DNA of 64,000 nt from Kofleriaceae bacterium (GTDB taxonomy: Bacteria > Myxococcota_A > Polyangia > Haliangiales > Haliangiaceae): assembly GCA_024762925.1 (NCBI GenBank), contig JANTGM010000013.1, positions 21,461 to 85,460 on the forward strand. The letters run 5' to 3'. Of this stretch, positions 26,193 to 36,386 are shown one piece after another; within the stretch, counting starts at the first letter, position 1; every line of letters begins with the position of its first letter. Under the pieces are notes generated by a model. That model saw nothing but the letters and a program-made list of their open reading frames with translations. It had not been told where the DNA came from and did not search any database. The position numbers and the translations under genes are program-made.

Positions 26193-28266
26193 ATTACTCC
26201 TGGAGTTAGGCACGGAAGAGATTCCCGCGGGCTACTTGGCAAAGGCCATGGTCGCGCTCAAAGACAATTGCGAGGCTGAGCTAGCGAAGCTGCGCCTAGG
26301 ATTTGATTCTGTTCAGGTGTTGGGCACGCCTCGCAGGCTGACGCTTTCCATCATTGGCCTTGCAGAAGGTCAGGACGACCTTGCAGAAGAGATGGTTGGC
26401 CCACCGGCCCGCGTGGCCTTTGGCGAAGATGGCACGCCGACAAAGGCTGCCCTGGGCTTTGCAAAGCGCAACGGTGTTGCTGTGGCCGATCTTCGAAAGG
26501 GCCCAGCTGAGGGCAAGAAGGGCGAGTACCTCCTATGTACACGCAAGGAGGCCGGCAAGCGGACCAAAGATGTGCTGCCAGACGTCTTGGGTGGGCTTCT
26601 AAGAACTCTTCCATGGCCAAAGTCCATGCGCTGGCACGAGGGCGAAGAATCGTTTGTGCGTCCCGTACACTGGGTGGTCTGCCTGCTCGGAGGCGATGTC
26701 CTTCCGCTGAGTTTTGCCGGCATCGAGGCGGGCAATGCAACCCGAGGTCATCGATTCCTTGCGCCAGGGCCTATCGAACTCGCCGGCGATTTGCAGAGCT
26801 ACTCTCAGGCACTGCGTCAGGCGTTCGTGATTGTCGACCCAGAAACACGGCGCACCATGATTGCCGCTGAAATTGCTCGCATCGAGGGGGACGTGGAGGG
26901 CACGGTTCGGCCGGATCCAGCCTTGGTGGCCGAAGTCGCCAACCTCGTGGAGTACCCTGTCGGGGTTTGCGGCGAGTTCCCAGAAGAATACCTAGAGGTG
27001 CCCGAGCAAGTCATTGTCTCGGCCATGCGCTCCCATCAGCGGTACTTCGCAATGAGCCGCCCTGACGGCTCGCTCCTCAATCGATTCGTCACCATCGCGG
27101 GTACGGTTACCAAAGACCCCGCGCTGGTTCGTCGAGGCAACGAACGAGTTCTCGCGGCTCGCTTGGCGGATGCACAGTTCTTCTTCCGCGAAGATCGTAA
27201 ACACAGCCTCGAGCACTTTGCGTCCAAACTCGACTCGGTCGTCTTTCAGAAGAAACTCGGCAGCATTGGAGACAAAGTTACTCGACTCAGCGCTGGTGCC
27301 ATTGCGCTGGCGAGTGATGTTGGAGTCTCGACCGAATCGGTGACTCGCGCCTGTGCACTTTGCAAAGCTGACCTCTGCTCGCAAATGGTCTCCGAGTTTC
27401 CCGAGTTGCAAGGCTCCATGGGGCGAAGGTATGCGACGCTGGCTGGTGAGGCGGACGACGTTAGCCTCGCCATCGAGGAGCACTACCTTCCGCGCGGCGC
27501 TAGTGATGACCTGCCGACAGGCGATGTTGGTGCTGTCATTGGCATTGCCGACAGGCTTGACACGATTGCTGGTTGCTTCAGCATTGGCGTTGTCCCAACC
27601 GGATCTGCGGACCCGTTTGGACTGCGTCGGGCAGCCCTCGGAATCCTCCGGCTCCTGGCGGAGCGAAGTTGGGTGGTTGATCTCAGTACTCTTGTCAACC
27701 GGGCTATTGAACAGGTGGTGCAGGGCCAAGCACTGACCATCGACACAGCCAAAGTCAGCGCGGATGTGCTCGACTTCCTGCGGATTCGATTTCGCGGCCT
27801 TCTCACCGACGGCAAGTCTCTGCCAGGGGATTGCGTGGATGCCGCGTTGGCTGTGGGCTTTCACAATCCGAGCGACGCTCGTGCCCGCGCCGAGGCGGTC
27901 TCGCAGTTGCGTGCAAGGGCTGACTTCGAACCACTGGCTGCGGCGTTCAAACGCGTTGCAAACATCCTGAAAGGCCAGAGCCCAGCCGGTACGCCCAATC
28001 CCGATGCGTTCGTGGAAGAGGGGGAACGCGGCCTGTGGACCGCATATCAGGGAGTCCAAGAGCGGGTGGATACAAGCCTTGCTACGCAAAACTACGTCAA
28101 GGCACTGCAGGTCTTGAGCGAACTCAAAGGCCCCGTAGACACCTTCTTTGACGCAGTGCTTGTCATGGACAAAGACGAGGGGGTTCGTGACAACCGTCTC
28201 GCAATGCTCGGTCGCATCAACGATACATTCACCCGAATCGCGGACTTCCGGCAACTCGCGGTCTAA
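26182..28266 (+). CDS. glyS: glycyl-tRNA synthetase beta subunit
   Basis: The beta chain binds tRNA and has a C-terminal anticodon-binding domain. ATG 26182 gives 694 residues, near the E. coli length of 689. It opens [15 protein letters not shown] and contains [19 protein letters not shown], a conserved core motif. The HD-like central part ([20 protein letters not shown]) and [13 protein letters not shown] are present. Longer in-frame starts upstream lie inside glyQ and are not used. Confidence 0.97.
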   Translation: MSLELLLELGTEEIPAGYLAKAMVALKDNCEAELAKLRLGFDSVQVLGTPRRLTLSIIGLAEGQDDLAEEMVGPPARVAFGEDGTPTKAALGFAKRNGVAVADLRKGPAEGKKGEYLLCTRKEAGKRTKDVLPDVLGGLLRTLPWPKSMRWHEGEESFVRPVHWVVCLLGGDVLPLSFAGIEAGNATRGHRFLAPGPIELAGDLQSYSQALRQAFVIVDPETRRTMIAAEIARIEGDVEGTVRPDPALVAEVANLVEYPVGVCGEFPEEYLEVPEQVIVSAMRSHQRYFAMSRPDGSLLNRFVTIAGTVTKDPALVRRGNERVLAARLADAQFFFREDRKHSLEHFASKLDSVVFQKKLGSIGDKVTRLSAGAIALASDVGVSTESVTRACALCKADLCSQMVSEFPELQGSMGRRYATLAGEADDVSLAIEEHYLPRGASDDLPTGDVGAVIGIADRLDTIAGCFSIGVVPTGSADPFGLRRAALGILRLLAERSWVVDLSTLVNRAIEQVVQGQALTIDTAKVSADVLDFLRIRFRGLLTDGKSLPGDCVDAALAVGFHNPSDARARAEAVSQLRARADFEPLAAAFKRVANILKGQSPAGTPNPDAFVEEGERGLWTAYQGVQERVDTSLATQNYVKALQVLSELKGPVDTFFDAVLVMDKDEGVRDNRLAMLGRINDTFTRIADFRQLAV

Positions 28267-28278
28267 TCGAGAAAATCC

Positions 28279-30933
28279 ATGCCACGCTACGTATATCGAT
28301 TTGGAGCCGGCGAAGCTGATGGCAACGCCGATCAGAAGGCTTTGCTTGGGGGCAAGGGGGCCAACCTCGCAGAAATGACATCGCTCGGCATTCCTGTTCC
28401 ACCGGGCTTCACAATCACGACCGAGGTGTGCGCGTTGGCCGCGGATGGCGAGACCGATTTGCGAGAAGTTCTCGGAGCTCAGGTCGATGGCGCCCTCGAA
28501 CGTGTCGCCGAGCTTTCCGAGTCCGCCTTTGGCGATCGCAACAATCCGCTGCTCGTCTCGGTGCGTTCCGGCGCTCCAGTTTCGATGCCGGGCATGATGG
28601 ATACCATCCTCAACCTCGGCCTCAACGATGAGACGGTGCAAGGGCTTGCCGAGCAGACTGGCGACGCCCGTTTTGCCTACGATTGCTATCGGCGATTCGT
28701 TGCGATGTATGGCGAAGTTGTCATGGGTGTGCGGGCCGAGAACGACGCCGACGAAAACCCATTTGCGGCGCTGCTGTCTCAGAAAAAGTCTGAGGTGGGG
28801 GTGCAGCTGGATTCGGAGCTCAGCGCGGACGACCTTCGCAGCTTGGTTACGGCGTACAAAATCGAAATCCTCAAGCAGGTGGAGCAACCATTCCCCGAAG
28901 ATCCCATGGCACAGCTGTGGGGCGCAGTTCGCTCCGTCTTTGGCTCTTGGCAGAACAAGCGTGCGGTCTTTTACCGTCGCATGCACAACATCGATGGCAG
29001 CGTCGGAACCGCTGTCAATGTGCAGGCGATGGTCTTTGGCAATTTGGGCGACGACTGCGCGACAGGCGTTGCCTTCACGCGGAATCCTGCCACCGGAGAC
29101 GCGGGGTTTTTCGGAGAGTTCCTGCTGAACGCACAGGGTGAGGACGTCGTCGCAGGCGTTCGGACCCCTCAAGACATCTCTACGCTTGGCGAGAGCATGC
29201 CCGAGGTGCACGAAGAGCTCTTGCGGGTAGCAGAACGCCTCGAGAAGCACTTTGGCGACATGCAGGATCTTGAGTTCACGATCCAACGAGAGCGGCTCTG
29301 GCTGCTGCAAACGCGAACCGGCAAACGAAGTGGAGCGGCCATGGTCAAAGTCGCTGTCGACATGGTCGCTGAGGGGCTCATCGATGAGCGCACAGCCATC
29401 GCGCGGATGGATCCGGCCAAGCTCGACGAGATTCTGCATCCGACCATCGACCCCGAACGAAAGCCACCACTGATCGCCAAGGGCCTTCCCGCGTCGCCCG
29501 GCGCTGCGATTGGCCGCATTGTCTTTGGCGCCGACGAAGCCGAGGTATGGGCAAACCGAGGCGAGAGCGTGCTCCTGGTGCGCAACGATACATCGCCAGA
29601 AGACATCCATGGCATGAAGGCGGCAACCGGTGTGCTAACAGCGCGAGGCGGCATGACATCACATGCGGCGGTGGTTGCCCGAGGCATTGGCAAACCCTGC
29701 GTGACGGCGTGTCGCGCCCTCTCCATCGATGCCGTGAAAAAGGAACTCCGCATCGGCGAGCGCTGTTTTCAGCTGGGCGACCTTGTCACCATTGATGGGG
29801 CCACAGGCGAGGTCTTTGCGGGCCGAGCCGGTCTCGTGCCGGCATCGATTGGCGAGGAGTTTGGAACGCTGATGGGGTGGGTCGACGACGTGCGCCGCCT
29901 CAAGGTGCGAACCAATGCGGACACTGCTGTCGATGCTCGAACTGCGATCGCGTTTGGCGCGGAGGGCATTGGTCTTTGCCGTACCGAGCACATGTTCTTT
30001 GCTCCGGAACGCATCTTGGCCGTTCGAGAAATGATCCTGGCGCAGAGTGATGAGTCTCGCCGAGAGGCGCTCGACAAGATCCTCCCCATGCAGCGAGAGG
30101 ACTTCAAAGACATCTTCCGAATCATGCAGGGCATGCCTGTGACAGTGCGGCTACTAGATCCCCCTCTGCATGAATTCCTCCCGCATGCCGATACGGAAAT
30201 CGCCGAAGTCGCAACAGCGACAGGGCGTACCACAACCCAAGTCAAAACCATGATCGCCGATCTCGCCGAGGTCAACCCCATGCTTGGCCATCGCGGTTGC
30301 CGATTGGCAGTGAGCTGGCCCGAAGTATACGAGGTGCAGGCCCGGGCCCTGGCCGAGGCTGCAGTTGCCGTCCTCGCTGAAGGGATCGCGGTTCGCCTTG
30401 AGATCATGATTCCGTTCGTCTCTCTTCCCAGGGAACTGGAAGCTCTTCGGCCGCTGATCTGCGATGTCGTTGATGACGTGCTCGCCGCAGCGGAGGTCGA
30501 ACTGGCATATCTTGTCGGAACCATGATCGAACTGCCACGCGCATGTCTGGTCGCTGGGGAGATTGCCGAGAATGCCGACTTCTTCTCGTTTGGCACAAAC
30601 GACCTCACACAAACCACCTACGGCTTGTCTAGAGATGATGCAGGGCGGTTTCTCCCCGAATATTTGGAGCGTGGTCTGCTTGATCACGATCCATTTGTGC
30701 GGCTCGACCGGGCAGGGGTTGGAGCGCTGATTCGTGTTGGGGTTGAGCAGGGCCGTGCTGTGAAAACCAAGCTCAAGGTCGGAATCTGCGGCGAACACGG
30801 TGGCGAGCCCTCATCGGTCGAATTCTGTCACCGCGAGGGCTTCGATTATGTGAGTTGCTCCCCATTTCGTGTCCCGATTGCTCGTGTTGCCGCCGCCCAG
30901 GCCGCTCTGCGAGGCGAGGCGAGGTCAAAGTAG
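28279..30933 (+). CDS. ppdK: pyruvate, phosphate dikinase
   Basis: PPDK interconverts pyruvate, ATP and Pi with phosphoenolpyruvate, AMP and PPi. The 884-residue product is full length. The ATP-grasp domain starts GGKGANLAEMTSLGIPVPPG. The swivelling phosphohistidine domain has GGMTSHAAVVARG, with the catalytic His near residue 462. The C-terminal TIM barrel holds FGTNDLTQTTYGLSRDD and GICGEHGGEP, with the catalytic Cys near 836. It lies 12 bp after glyS and may be co-transcribed with it. Confidence 0.97.
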   Translation: MPRYVYRFGAGEADGNADQKALLGGKGANLAEMTSLGIPVPPGFTITTEVCALAADGETDLREVLGAQVDGALERVAELSESAFGDRNNPLLVSVRSGAPVSMPGMMDTILNLGLNDETVQGLAEQTGDARFAYDCYRRFVAMYGEVVMGVRAENDADENPFAALLSQKKSEVGVQLDSELSADDLRSLVTAYKIEILKQVEQPFPEDPMAQLWGAVRSVFGSWQNKRAVFYRRMHNIDGSVGTAVNVQAMVFGNLGDDCATGVAFTRNPATGDAGFFGEFLLNAQGEDVVAGVRTPQDISTLGESMPEVHEELLRVAERLEKHFGDMQDLEFTIQRERLWLLQTRTGKRSGAAMVKVAVDMVAEGLIDERTAIARMDPAKLDEILHPTIDPERKPPLIAKGLPASPGAAIGRIVFGADEAEVWANRGESVLLVRNDTSPEDIHGMKAATGVLTARGGMTSHAAVVARGIGKPCVTACRALSIDAVKKELRIGERCFQLGDLVTIDGATGEVFAGRAGLVPASIGEEFGTLMGWVDDVRRLKVRTNADTAVDARTAIAFGAEGIGLCRTEHMFFAPERILAVREMILAQSDESRREALDKILPMQREDFKDIFRIMQGMPVTVRLLDPPLHEFLPHADTEIAEVATATGRTTTQVKTMIADLAEVNPMLGHRGCRLAVSWPEVYEVQARALAEAAVAVLAEGIAVRLEIMIPFVSLPRELEALRPLICDVVDDVLAAAEVELAYLVGTMIELPRACLVAGEIAENADFFSFGTNDLTQTTYGLSRDDAGRFLPEYLERGLLDHDPFVRLDRAGVGALIRVGVEQGRAVKTKLKVGICGEHGGEPSSVEFCHREGFDYVSCSPFRVPIARVAAAQAALRGEARSK

Positions 30934-31001
30934 ATGCAAAAGCCGTTCGCACCATGCAACCCCAACACCATGGCCCGAGTCTCAACCCAGGCACGATTCC
31001 G

Positions 31002-32342
31002 ATGAAAGCCCTGTATCAAACCATCACTCCCCTCGTCGCGCTCGCTCTGGCAGCGCTGACCGGCTGCCCCGCCACGAGTGACGAAGTTCGCCCACCAGAC
31101 GATCAGTTCTTCTTCCCAACCGGCATGGCAATTGACGAAGGGCAGGGCTCGCTATTTGTCTCTAGTGCCAACTCCGATCTCCGCTACGACTCGGGCACCA
31201 TCACCATTGTCAATCTTGATCGCGTCGAAGAACTCTTAGGCGGATGGTTGAGCGGTGGCCAGCTTCCTGCTGGAGCTGATTGCGAAGCTGATAACACCAT
31301 TGCCACAACCCTTGTTTGCAACGAAGCCGAGGCGATTGTGGCGAGCTCCAGTGTTCGCATTGGCAACTTCGCCACCGAAATCGGAGTGCAGGCTCTCGAC
31401 GATGGGACTGCGCGCTTGTTTGCCGCCGTTCGCGGTGATCCTTCACTAACCTGGATCGACTTTAATCCTGCCTCTCGGGAACTTGAGTGCGGTGGTAGCG
31501 GCTCGATGCCCCGCTGCGATCAGGACCACCGGCTAAATCGACTACGCAATGATGAATCGGTTGGCAATCTACCACCAGAGCCGTTTGGCATCTACGTCGA
31601 TAGTGCCGATGGTTTTGTCATCTTGACCCACCTCACACAGGGCGCGGTCTCGCTAACCGACGCACCAACCGATGGCAGCCCACCCGTTGTCGCAGATGCT
31701 ATTGGTGGCGTCTTTGACGCCGACCCGCTCACCGGAGCACGAAGCGCTCTTGGGGCTGCCGCACGGACTCCAGGTGGGCGCGTGTATGTGACATCGAGTT
31801 CAGAAGAGCGTGTTCAGATATTCACGGTTGCGCGAGCGGGCAATGCGCTTCCATCGCTGGTGCCCTCAGACTTTTTCTTTCTCCGCGATGTCCTACCATC
31901 CGATGACAGCCGAGGGATTCGCTTTGGTGGCGATGGCGATGTCGCCTACATCCTCAATCGCTCGCCCGCGGTTCTCCAAGTTCTCGATACATCAATTCGC
32001 TCCACGGGACAGCCCAGCAATGCGCTTTCACAGGTTGTTGAAATCTGCCCAAATGCTTCCAACTTGGCAGTGGGCGATATGGGAGCTGGCGACCGTGTGT
32101 ACGTGACCTGTTTTCGCGAAGGTCAGGTCTGGGTTCTCGATCCGATTGGGGGGGGAGTCGATGCGATTATTGATGTTGGCCGAGGACCTCAAGCCCTCGC
32201 GATTTCCGAGGACAACCAGAAACTCTACGTGACGAACTTTCTTGAAGACACTGTGGCCGTCGTTGACCTGGAGGTCGCATCTCCGACCGAGAACAGAGTT
32301 GTTCTTAAGCTTGGCCGAACCCGGCAGTCGGGAGGAAAGTAA
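31002..32342 (+). CDS. YVTN-type beta-propeller lipoprotein
   Basis: ATG 31002 gives 446 residues with lipobox Cys22 (ALAALTGC). An upstream in-frame start lies inside ppdK and is unlikely. Repeated blades of about 45 residues have patterns such as GSLFVSSANSDLRYDSGTITI, RVYVTSSSEERVQIF and PQALAISEDNQKLYVTNFLEDTV, typical of YVTN/NHL-type propellers. It probably sits on the cell surface. The stop overlaps the next start by one base (TAATG), so the two lipoproteins are made together and may form a pair. Confidence 0.75.
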   Translation: MKALYQTITPLVALALAALTGCPATSDEVRPPDDQFFFPTGMAIDEGQGSLFVSSANSDLRYDSGTITIVNLDRVEELLGGWLSGGQLPAGADCEADNTIATTLVCNEAEAIVASSSVRIGNFATEIGVQALDDGTARLFAAVRGDPSLTWIDFNPASRELECGGSGSMPRCDQDHRLNRLRNDESVGNLPPEPFGIYVDSADGFVILTHLTQGAVSLTDAPTDGSPPVVADAIGGVFDADPLTGARSALGAAARTPGGRVYVTSSSEERVQIFTVARAGNALPSLVPSDFFFLRDVLPSDDSRGIRFGGDGDVAYILNRSPAVLQVLDTSIRSTGQPSNALSQVVEICPNASNLAVGDMGAGDRVYVTCFREGQVWVLDPIGGGVDAIIDVGRGPQALAISEDNQKLYVTNFLEDTVAVVDLEVASPTENRVVLKLGRTRQSGGK

Positions 32343-35300
32343 TGCGTAGTCGCAATCAAATCGCTACGGGGATTGCTACCCTTGGGCTCATCGCAGTTGC
32401 TTGTGGGCAAGACCCAAATCCGCCACCGTTGCGCAATCTCAACCGTCCTTCGGAAATTGCCTTCGCGTGCTTTGGTGACCTCAATGTCAATGGAACGGCG
32501 ATTACCAGCGCCCAGCCGCTGAGTTCTTGCGCCGCACACTTTGCTGGCGAGCCGCCACCGGGCCAGGAAAACATCATTGCTCCTAGCTACTTTGCATTCG
32601 TGTTGCAACCAGCAGAGGGCACGGTCGCGGTCATCAATGTTGCCGCAGAAGGCATCCAAGACAACGATCTGTTCACACCTGGACTCAACGACATTCCCGT
32701 GGGCACCTTGCCTGTGGGAATGGCAGAAGACCGAACCGGCTGTTTTGTGATCACTGCCAACTCAGGTAGCTGCGACCTTGCTTCAATCGACATGACGAGC
32801 GCCCTGAATCTTGGTGATGTCGCGCAGGTCAATCGTGTTGCGATCACAACTCCTGCCGGCGATGAACTTCTCGCTCGTCCGCGGAGTATCACCGCGGGGC
32901 CGCAAACCGATGTCATCGGGGAGGCTTGTCCGCTAGAAGCGGAAGGGCTGGTCTACATCACCTATCCTGACTGCAATCTTGTCGCTGTCGCGGATGCCGC
33001 TACGGGCGAAGTGCAATCGGGTCTGGCGTTTCGCGAGACAGGAATCGTCGAGGCTGCAACGGATGCGGACTTTGCAGCCTGCCCGGTCCAGTGCACCGAT
33101 GGTTCGCTTGCACTTGCTCACGGGACCGAACCCGAAACCTTCGTCGAGAAACCGGTTGCTGTCGAAGTGTCCCCCGATGGCTTGAGCCTCTACGTCACAA
33201 GCGAGACAAGTCCATTCTTTACGATCGTCGAACTTGATGCTGACGGTTTGCCCACGGCCAATGTTCGCCGAATTCGCGTCGCACCAGATAGCGATGGCAA
33301 CGATATTGGGCTTCGGAACTTCGCGGTTTCCGACCGCATCGATATGGGCGGCGATATCTACAACAGCATCGCGCTACCCATCGGCGAGTTTCAATTTGCC
33401 TACGCAATCGCAACCGACTCCACAATTCGCGTGATCGATATCGAGCACAGCCAAGAATGCGACACACAGGTGGACCCACGGTTTTTGGTGGATGAAACCG
33501 ACGTCGAGTTTCTCTCGTGCATGCCAGTTGGTGACCTCCGAACGCCACCGCGGCGGGTTGGAGCCAAGGGACCTGGCATCGAGCTTCCCGGACGATTTGA
33601 TGAAGGCCGCAATGGCACAAGTGACTTGGCAGTTCCCTTAGACATCGCCTTTAGCACCTCGGAAGCACCAGACATTGGCACTCGTCCCGAGCAGCCCGAG
33701 CCAGATTCGATGGCTGGCAGCTTTGCGTTTGTCACCGCGTCGACAGGTCGAATCTTCGTTATCAACGTGGATGACGATGCGTACGCAGATGTCTATGATC
33801 CGGCCCAGCCGCTCGCCACCCAGCTGCCACTGGCGCTGCCGCATCAGTTGCGCGACAACATGCTCGGCCGAGCTTCGCTGTCGGAAAACTGCGGAGGCGC
33901 TCCCAACAGCAACGGAGGAGCCCGCGTAAACGGAGCTCCCTCTCAGATCATCGACCTAGCCCACATCGCAAACAGCAAGGTGCACGAGATGCCCTTCTTT
34001 CGCGGTCAGCGCTGCGAAGGCATGGATAGTCTTGGCAACCCAGTCAATAGCATCGTGACCGAGTTCTCTTTTGCCGCTGATGTGGAAACCCGAGCCACTA
34101 CATTCCCCGACATTCGAGCGGTTGAAGACCAGAACTGGTCAATCGCCTGGGAAGGGGCACTGTCAGCGGATGCGCGAGGTACCGCTATCGATGGACCGGT
34201 GGTTCGGAAGGGGGTTGTTGTCCGCGACGGTGCAAAGGCGCAGCTAACCGATGCTGGGGCGCCATTTTGCGGGTTGGGGGTTGAGCCCTTCGACATCGTC
34301 TCCTTCATAGGCTGCAATCCGCTACTGGATGATGCGCAATGTGGAGTTGGCGAGAGTTGCTACGTTCACCCTGACACCACAGCTGCTGTTCAAACCGGTG
34401 TCTGTTTTGCGGAAGACCGGGTTGATGCACTCTCTGGACCGTGTCGGGAGTTTCTCACGTCCCGCCGTCGATATAGCGTCAGTACAAGCGCCGCTGGCGA
34501 ACTCGGGCTCATCGAGCGCCGCCGAGTCTTACGCACCAGCCCACTTGACGGCTGCGAATCCGCCACTCAGTGCGAAGGGCTCGCAGAACTCGAGCCACTG
34601 CTAGCATCGGACGCGCACCCCATCGAAGCAGACTTGCTCGATCCAGAGCGCGACTTTGATTGGGTATGTGAGGCGGATCCGAGCCGAGCACCTGGAGTTG
34701 ATCGCTGTCAGATGGCATGTGAGAGCGCCGAGGATTGCGAAGATGGATTCACCTGTGCAGGTCAGCGCTGTGTGGAAGCTGCGCTGCCCCCCGCAGAGTG
34801 CGTCGCTGCCATTCAGCGCTATCAGGTTTCGGTCGGCGATGCCTTTGTGGTCTTGGGAGAGGATGATGGGTATGAATCCGCTCTGGTGGCCGAGCCAGGC
34901 ACCGGCGAGTGCGTTCGTCCCGCAGATGCCAATCCGCTCGTCGCTGCTCGCATTCCCTTGCGCCCAGAGCCTTGCGACGATGATGACGACCCCTTAACCG
35001 GTCCGAATCCGTGCTCGACTACCGTGGCTCACGACGAAGACTACATTCCCTTTGTTGTGGAAGACGGCCGTTGCATTGCTTTGGATGTGGCGCAGCGAAC
35101 TCGGCAAGCGCCTGCAGTTCGCTTTCAGAATGCCGCCCTACAGTTCCACCTCGTGGATTCAGAGACGAGAGGGGACTTGGAATGCCGAGCAGATAAGGCC
35201 GGAGAGGGACCCGCATTTGGGACAACATTTGCCGGCTACCAATTGCTCTTTGAGATCACCAACGGCTTTGCGCCAAAGATTGTTGTCTTGGTGACTGCGC

Positions 35301-35443
35301 TGCCGAATCGCATCATTCCCGGGCCCTCGGGCAACCTCTGGATCGTCGATCAGGGCGATTCTTCATCGTTCGATCGAGGCAGGGTCATTCGAATCAATCC
35401 ACGGGCCCCGGCTTCGGGCTTCGATCGCACGACGTTTCAATAG
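32342..35443 (+). CDS. large surface lipoprotein with propeller-like and cysteine-rich regions
   Basis: The 1033-residue product has lipobox Cys21 (LGLIAVACG). The first half has propeller-like strands (AFVLQPAEGTVAVINVAAEG, PVAVEVSPDGLSLYVTSETS). A cysteine-rich stretch near 660-830 carries EGF/knottin-like motifs such as DDAQCGVGESCYVHP and CESAEDCEDGFTCAGQRCVE, which recall myxobacterial cysteine-rich surface proteins. The final segment reads PGPSGNLWIVDQGDSSS and may close a blade. The function is unknown; it is probably a partner of the preceding 446-residue lipoprotein. Confidence 0.75.
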   Translation: MRSRNQIATGIATLGLIAVACGQDPNPPPLRNLNRPSEIAFACFGDLNVNGTAITSAQPLSSCAAHFAGEPPPGQENIIAPSYFAFVLQPAEGTVAVINVAAEGIQDNDLFTPGLNDIPVGTLPVGMAEDRTGCFVITANSGSCDLASIDMTSALNLGDVAQVNRVAITTPAGDELLARPRSITAGPQTDVIGEACPLEAEGLVYITYPDCNLVAVADAATGEVQSGLAFRETGIVEAATDADFAACPVQCTDGSLALAHGTEPETFVEKPVAVEVSPDGLSLYVTSETSPFFTIVELDADGLPTANVRRIRVAPDSDGNDIGLRNFAVSDRIDMGGDIYNSIALPIGEFQFAYAIATDSTIRVIDIEHSQECDTQVDPRFLVDETDVEFLSCMPVGDLRTPPRRVGAKGPGIELPGRFDEGRNGTSDLAVPLDIAFSTSEAPDIGTRPEQPEPDSMAGSFAFVTASTGRIFVINVDDDAYADVYDPAQPLATQLPLALPHQLRDNMLGRASLSENCGGAPNSNGGARVNGAPSQIIDLAHIANSKVHEMPFFRGQRCEGMDSLGNPVNSIVTEFSFAADVETRATTFPDIRAVEDQNWSIAWEGALSADARGTAIDGPVVRKGVVVRDGAKAQLTDAGAPFCGLGVEPFDIVSFIGCNPLLDDAQCGVGESCYVHPDTTAAVQTGVCFAEDRVDALSGPCREFLTSRRRYSVSTSAAGELGLIERRRVLRTSPLDGCESATQCEGLAELEPLLASDAHPIEADLLDPERDFDWVCEADPSRAPGVDRCQMACESAEDCEDGFTCAGQRCVEAALPPAECVAAIQRYQVSVGDAFVVLGEDDGYESALVAEPGTGECVRPADANPLVAARIPLRPEPCDDDDDPLTGPNPCSTTVAHDEDYIPFVVEDGRCIALDVAQRTRQAPAVRFQNAALQFHLVDSETRGDLECRADKAGEGPAFGTTFAGYQLLFEITNGFAPKIVVLVTALPNRIIPGPSGNLWIVDQGDSSSFDRGRVIRINPRAPASGFDRTTFQ

Positions 35444-35446
35444 CCG

Positions 35447-35476
35447 ACGTTCCTGTACCCAACGTTCCTGTACCCA
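35447..35476. repeat. 2 x 15-bp tandem repeat after lipoprotein gene
   Basis: ACGTTCCTGTACCCA occurs at 35447-35461 and again at 35462-35476, with a partial third copy. It starts 4 bp past the stop codon. Confidence 0.85.
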
Positions 35477-35488
35477 ACGTTTCCTCCC

Positions 35489-35513
35489 CTTGCCCGCCAA
35501 ATGTGCGGGCAAG
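35489..35513 (+). terminator. hairpin after lipoprotein gene, possible terminator
   Basis: A perfect 9-bp stem (CTTGCCCGC, 35489-35497, with GCGGGCAAG, 35505-35513) has a 7-nt loop. No clean T run follows, only ACATTCCATTTTC, so its terminator role is uncertain. Confidence 0.45.
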
Positions 35514-35560
35514 ACATTCCATTTTCTTGCCCACTCGCCCGCGCTGGGTGACAAGAGAGT

Positions 35561-36304
35561 GTGGCGAGTCACGAGAGCGATCTGTTTAAAGACAAAATCG
35601 AGGTGAAGCTCGACGAGCGTCAGGTTTTCTACCTCTTCTTTGGTGGCGCAGTCATTGCCACCCTGGTCTTTGTGCTTGGGGTGATGGTGGGTCGCCGCGT
35701 GGAGGCGCGTGCGGTTGCCACTGGAGGCACGACGGTCACCGACCCGCTAGCTGCACTCGATCGTCTTGAAGGCGGCGATGACTTGGCATTCCCGACGGCC
35801 CTTCGGGGGGATGAGGTGAGTCTTGGCGCTGTGGATGCCAATCTTGCCAAGCGTCCAAAGCCGGCCGTTGGCGGGCCGCTTGTCGCGCCAGAAGCGAAGA
35901 AGCTCGCCCAACCTGCCAAGCCATTACCTGCTGCGGACGATTCCAACACCGATGGTGCCGATGCTGAGCCAGAGGCTGCTCAACCGGCTAACCCCATGGG
36001 GGATGACTCCAAGCCCGATGAGGCTGTCGAAAAGCCCGCCAAGGAAAAGGCAACGAAGAACTCGCGCAAGCGCTTCACGCTGCAGGTCGGTTCATTTCAA
36101 GACAAAGATGAGGCCGACACGTTCTTCCGAACACTGCAAGGTGGCAGCTATGCGCCCTACATGGTGGAAGCGGAAGTGCCGGGCAAAGGCACGTACTTTC
36201 GCGTGCGAGTGGGTGGCTATGCGAGTTTCGATGAGGCGTTGGAAGCCAAGTCGACGTTTGAGGATAGCCAGCATGTCATCGCCTACGTGACTCGCCTGAA
36301 GTAG
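35561..36304 (+). CDS. SPOR domain membrane protein
   Basis: The 247-residue product starts at GTG 35561. A short cytoplasmic segment precedes one membrane helix ([21 protein letters not shown]). A Pro/Ala/Asp linker follows, then a SPOR domain (about 168-245) with [39 protein letters not shown] and a [11 protein letters not shown] helix. SPOR domains bind denuded glycan at division septa. It may act in division or peptidoglycan-linked envelope work. Confidence 0.9.
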   Translation: MASHESDLFKDKIEVKLDERQVFYLFFGGAVIATLVFVLGVMVGRRVEARAVATGGTTVTDPLAALDRLEGGDDLAFPTALRGDEVSLGAVDANLAKRPKPAVGGPLVAPEAKKLAQPAKPLPAADDSNTDGADAEPEAAQPANPMGDDSKPDEAVEKPAKEKATKNSRKRFTLQVGSFQDKDEADTFFRTLQGGSYAPYMVEAEVPGKGTYFRVRVGGYASFDEALEAKSTFEDSQHVIAYVTRLK

Positions 36305-36305
36305 C

Positions 36306-36324
36306 ACCGATCCGCGAGATCGGT
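36306..36324 (+). terminator. weak hairpin after SPOR gene
   Basis: A perfect 7-bp stem (ACCGATC with GATCGGT) and 5-nt loop start two bases past the stop codon. Only TCTTCC follows, so this is a weak candidate. Confidence 0.35.
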
Positions 36325-36386
36325 TCTTCCGCGAACTGAGCGAATCGGCCATTTGCAGCGTCATACGGTCGGTATACAACCAGCCC

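Noticed and set aside
26992..29610. Very long open frame (872 codons) on the minus strand opposite glyS and ppdK
   Set aside because: It is the codon-biased shadow of two certain genes and has no recognisable motif.
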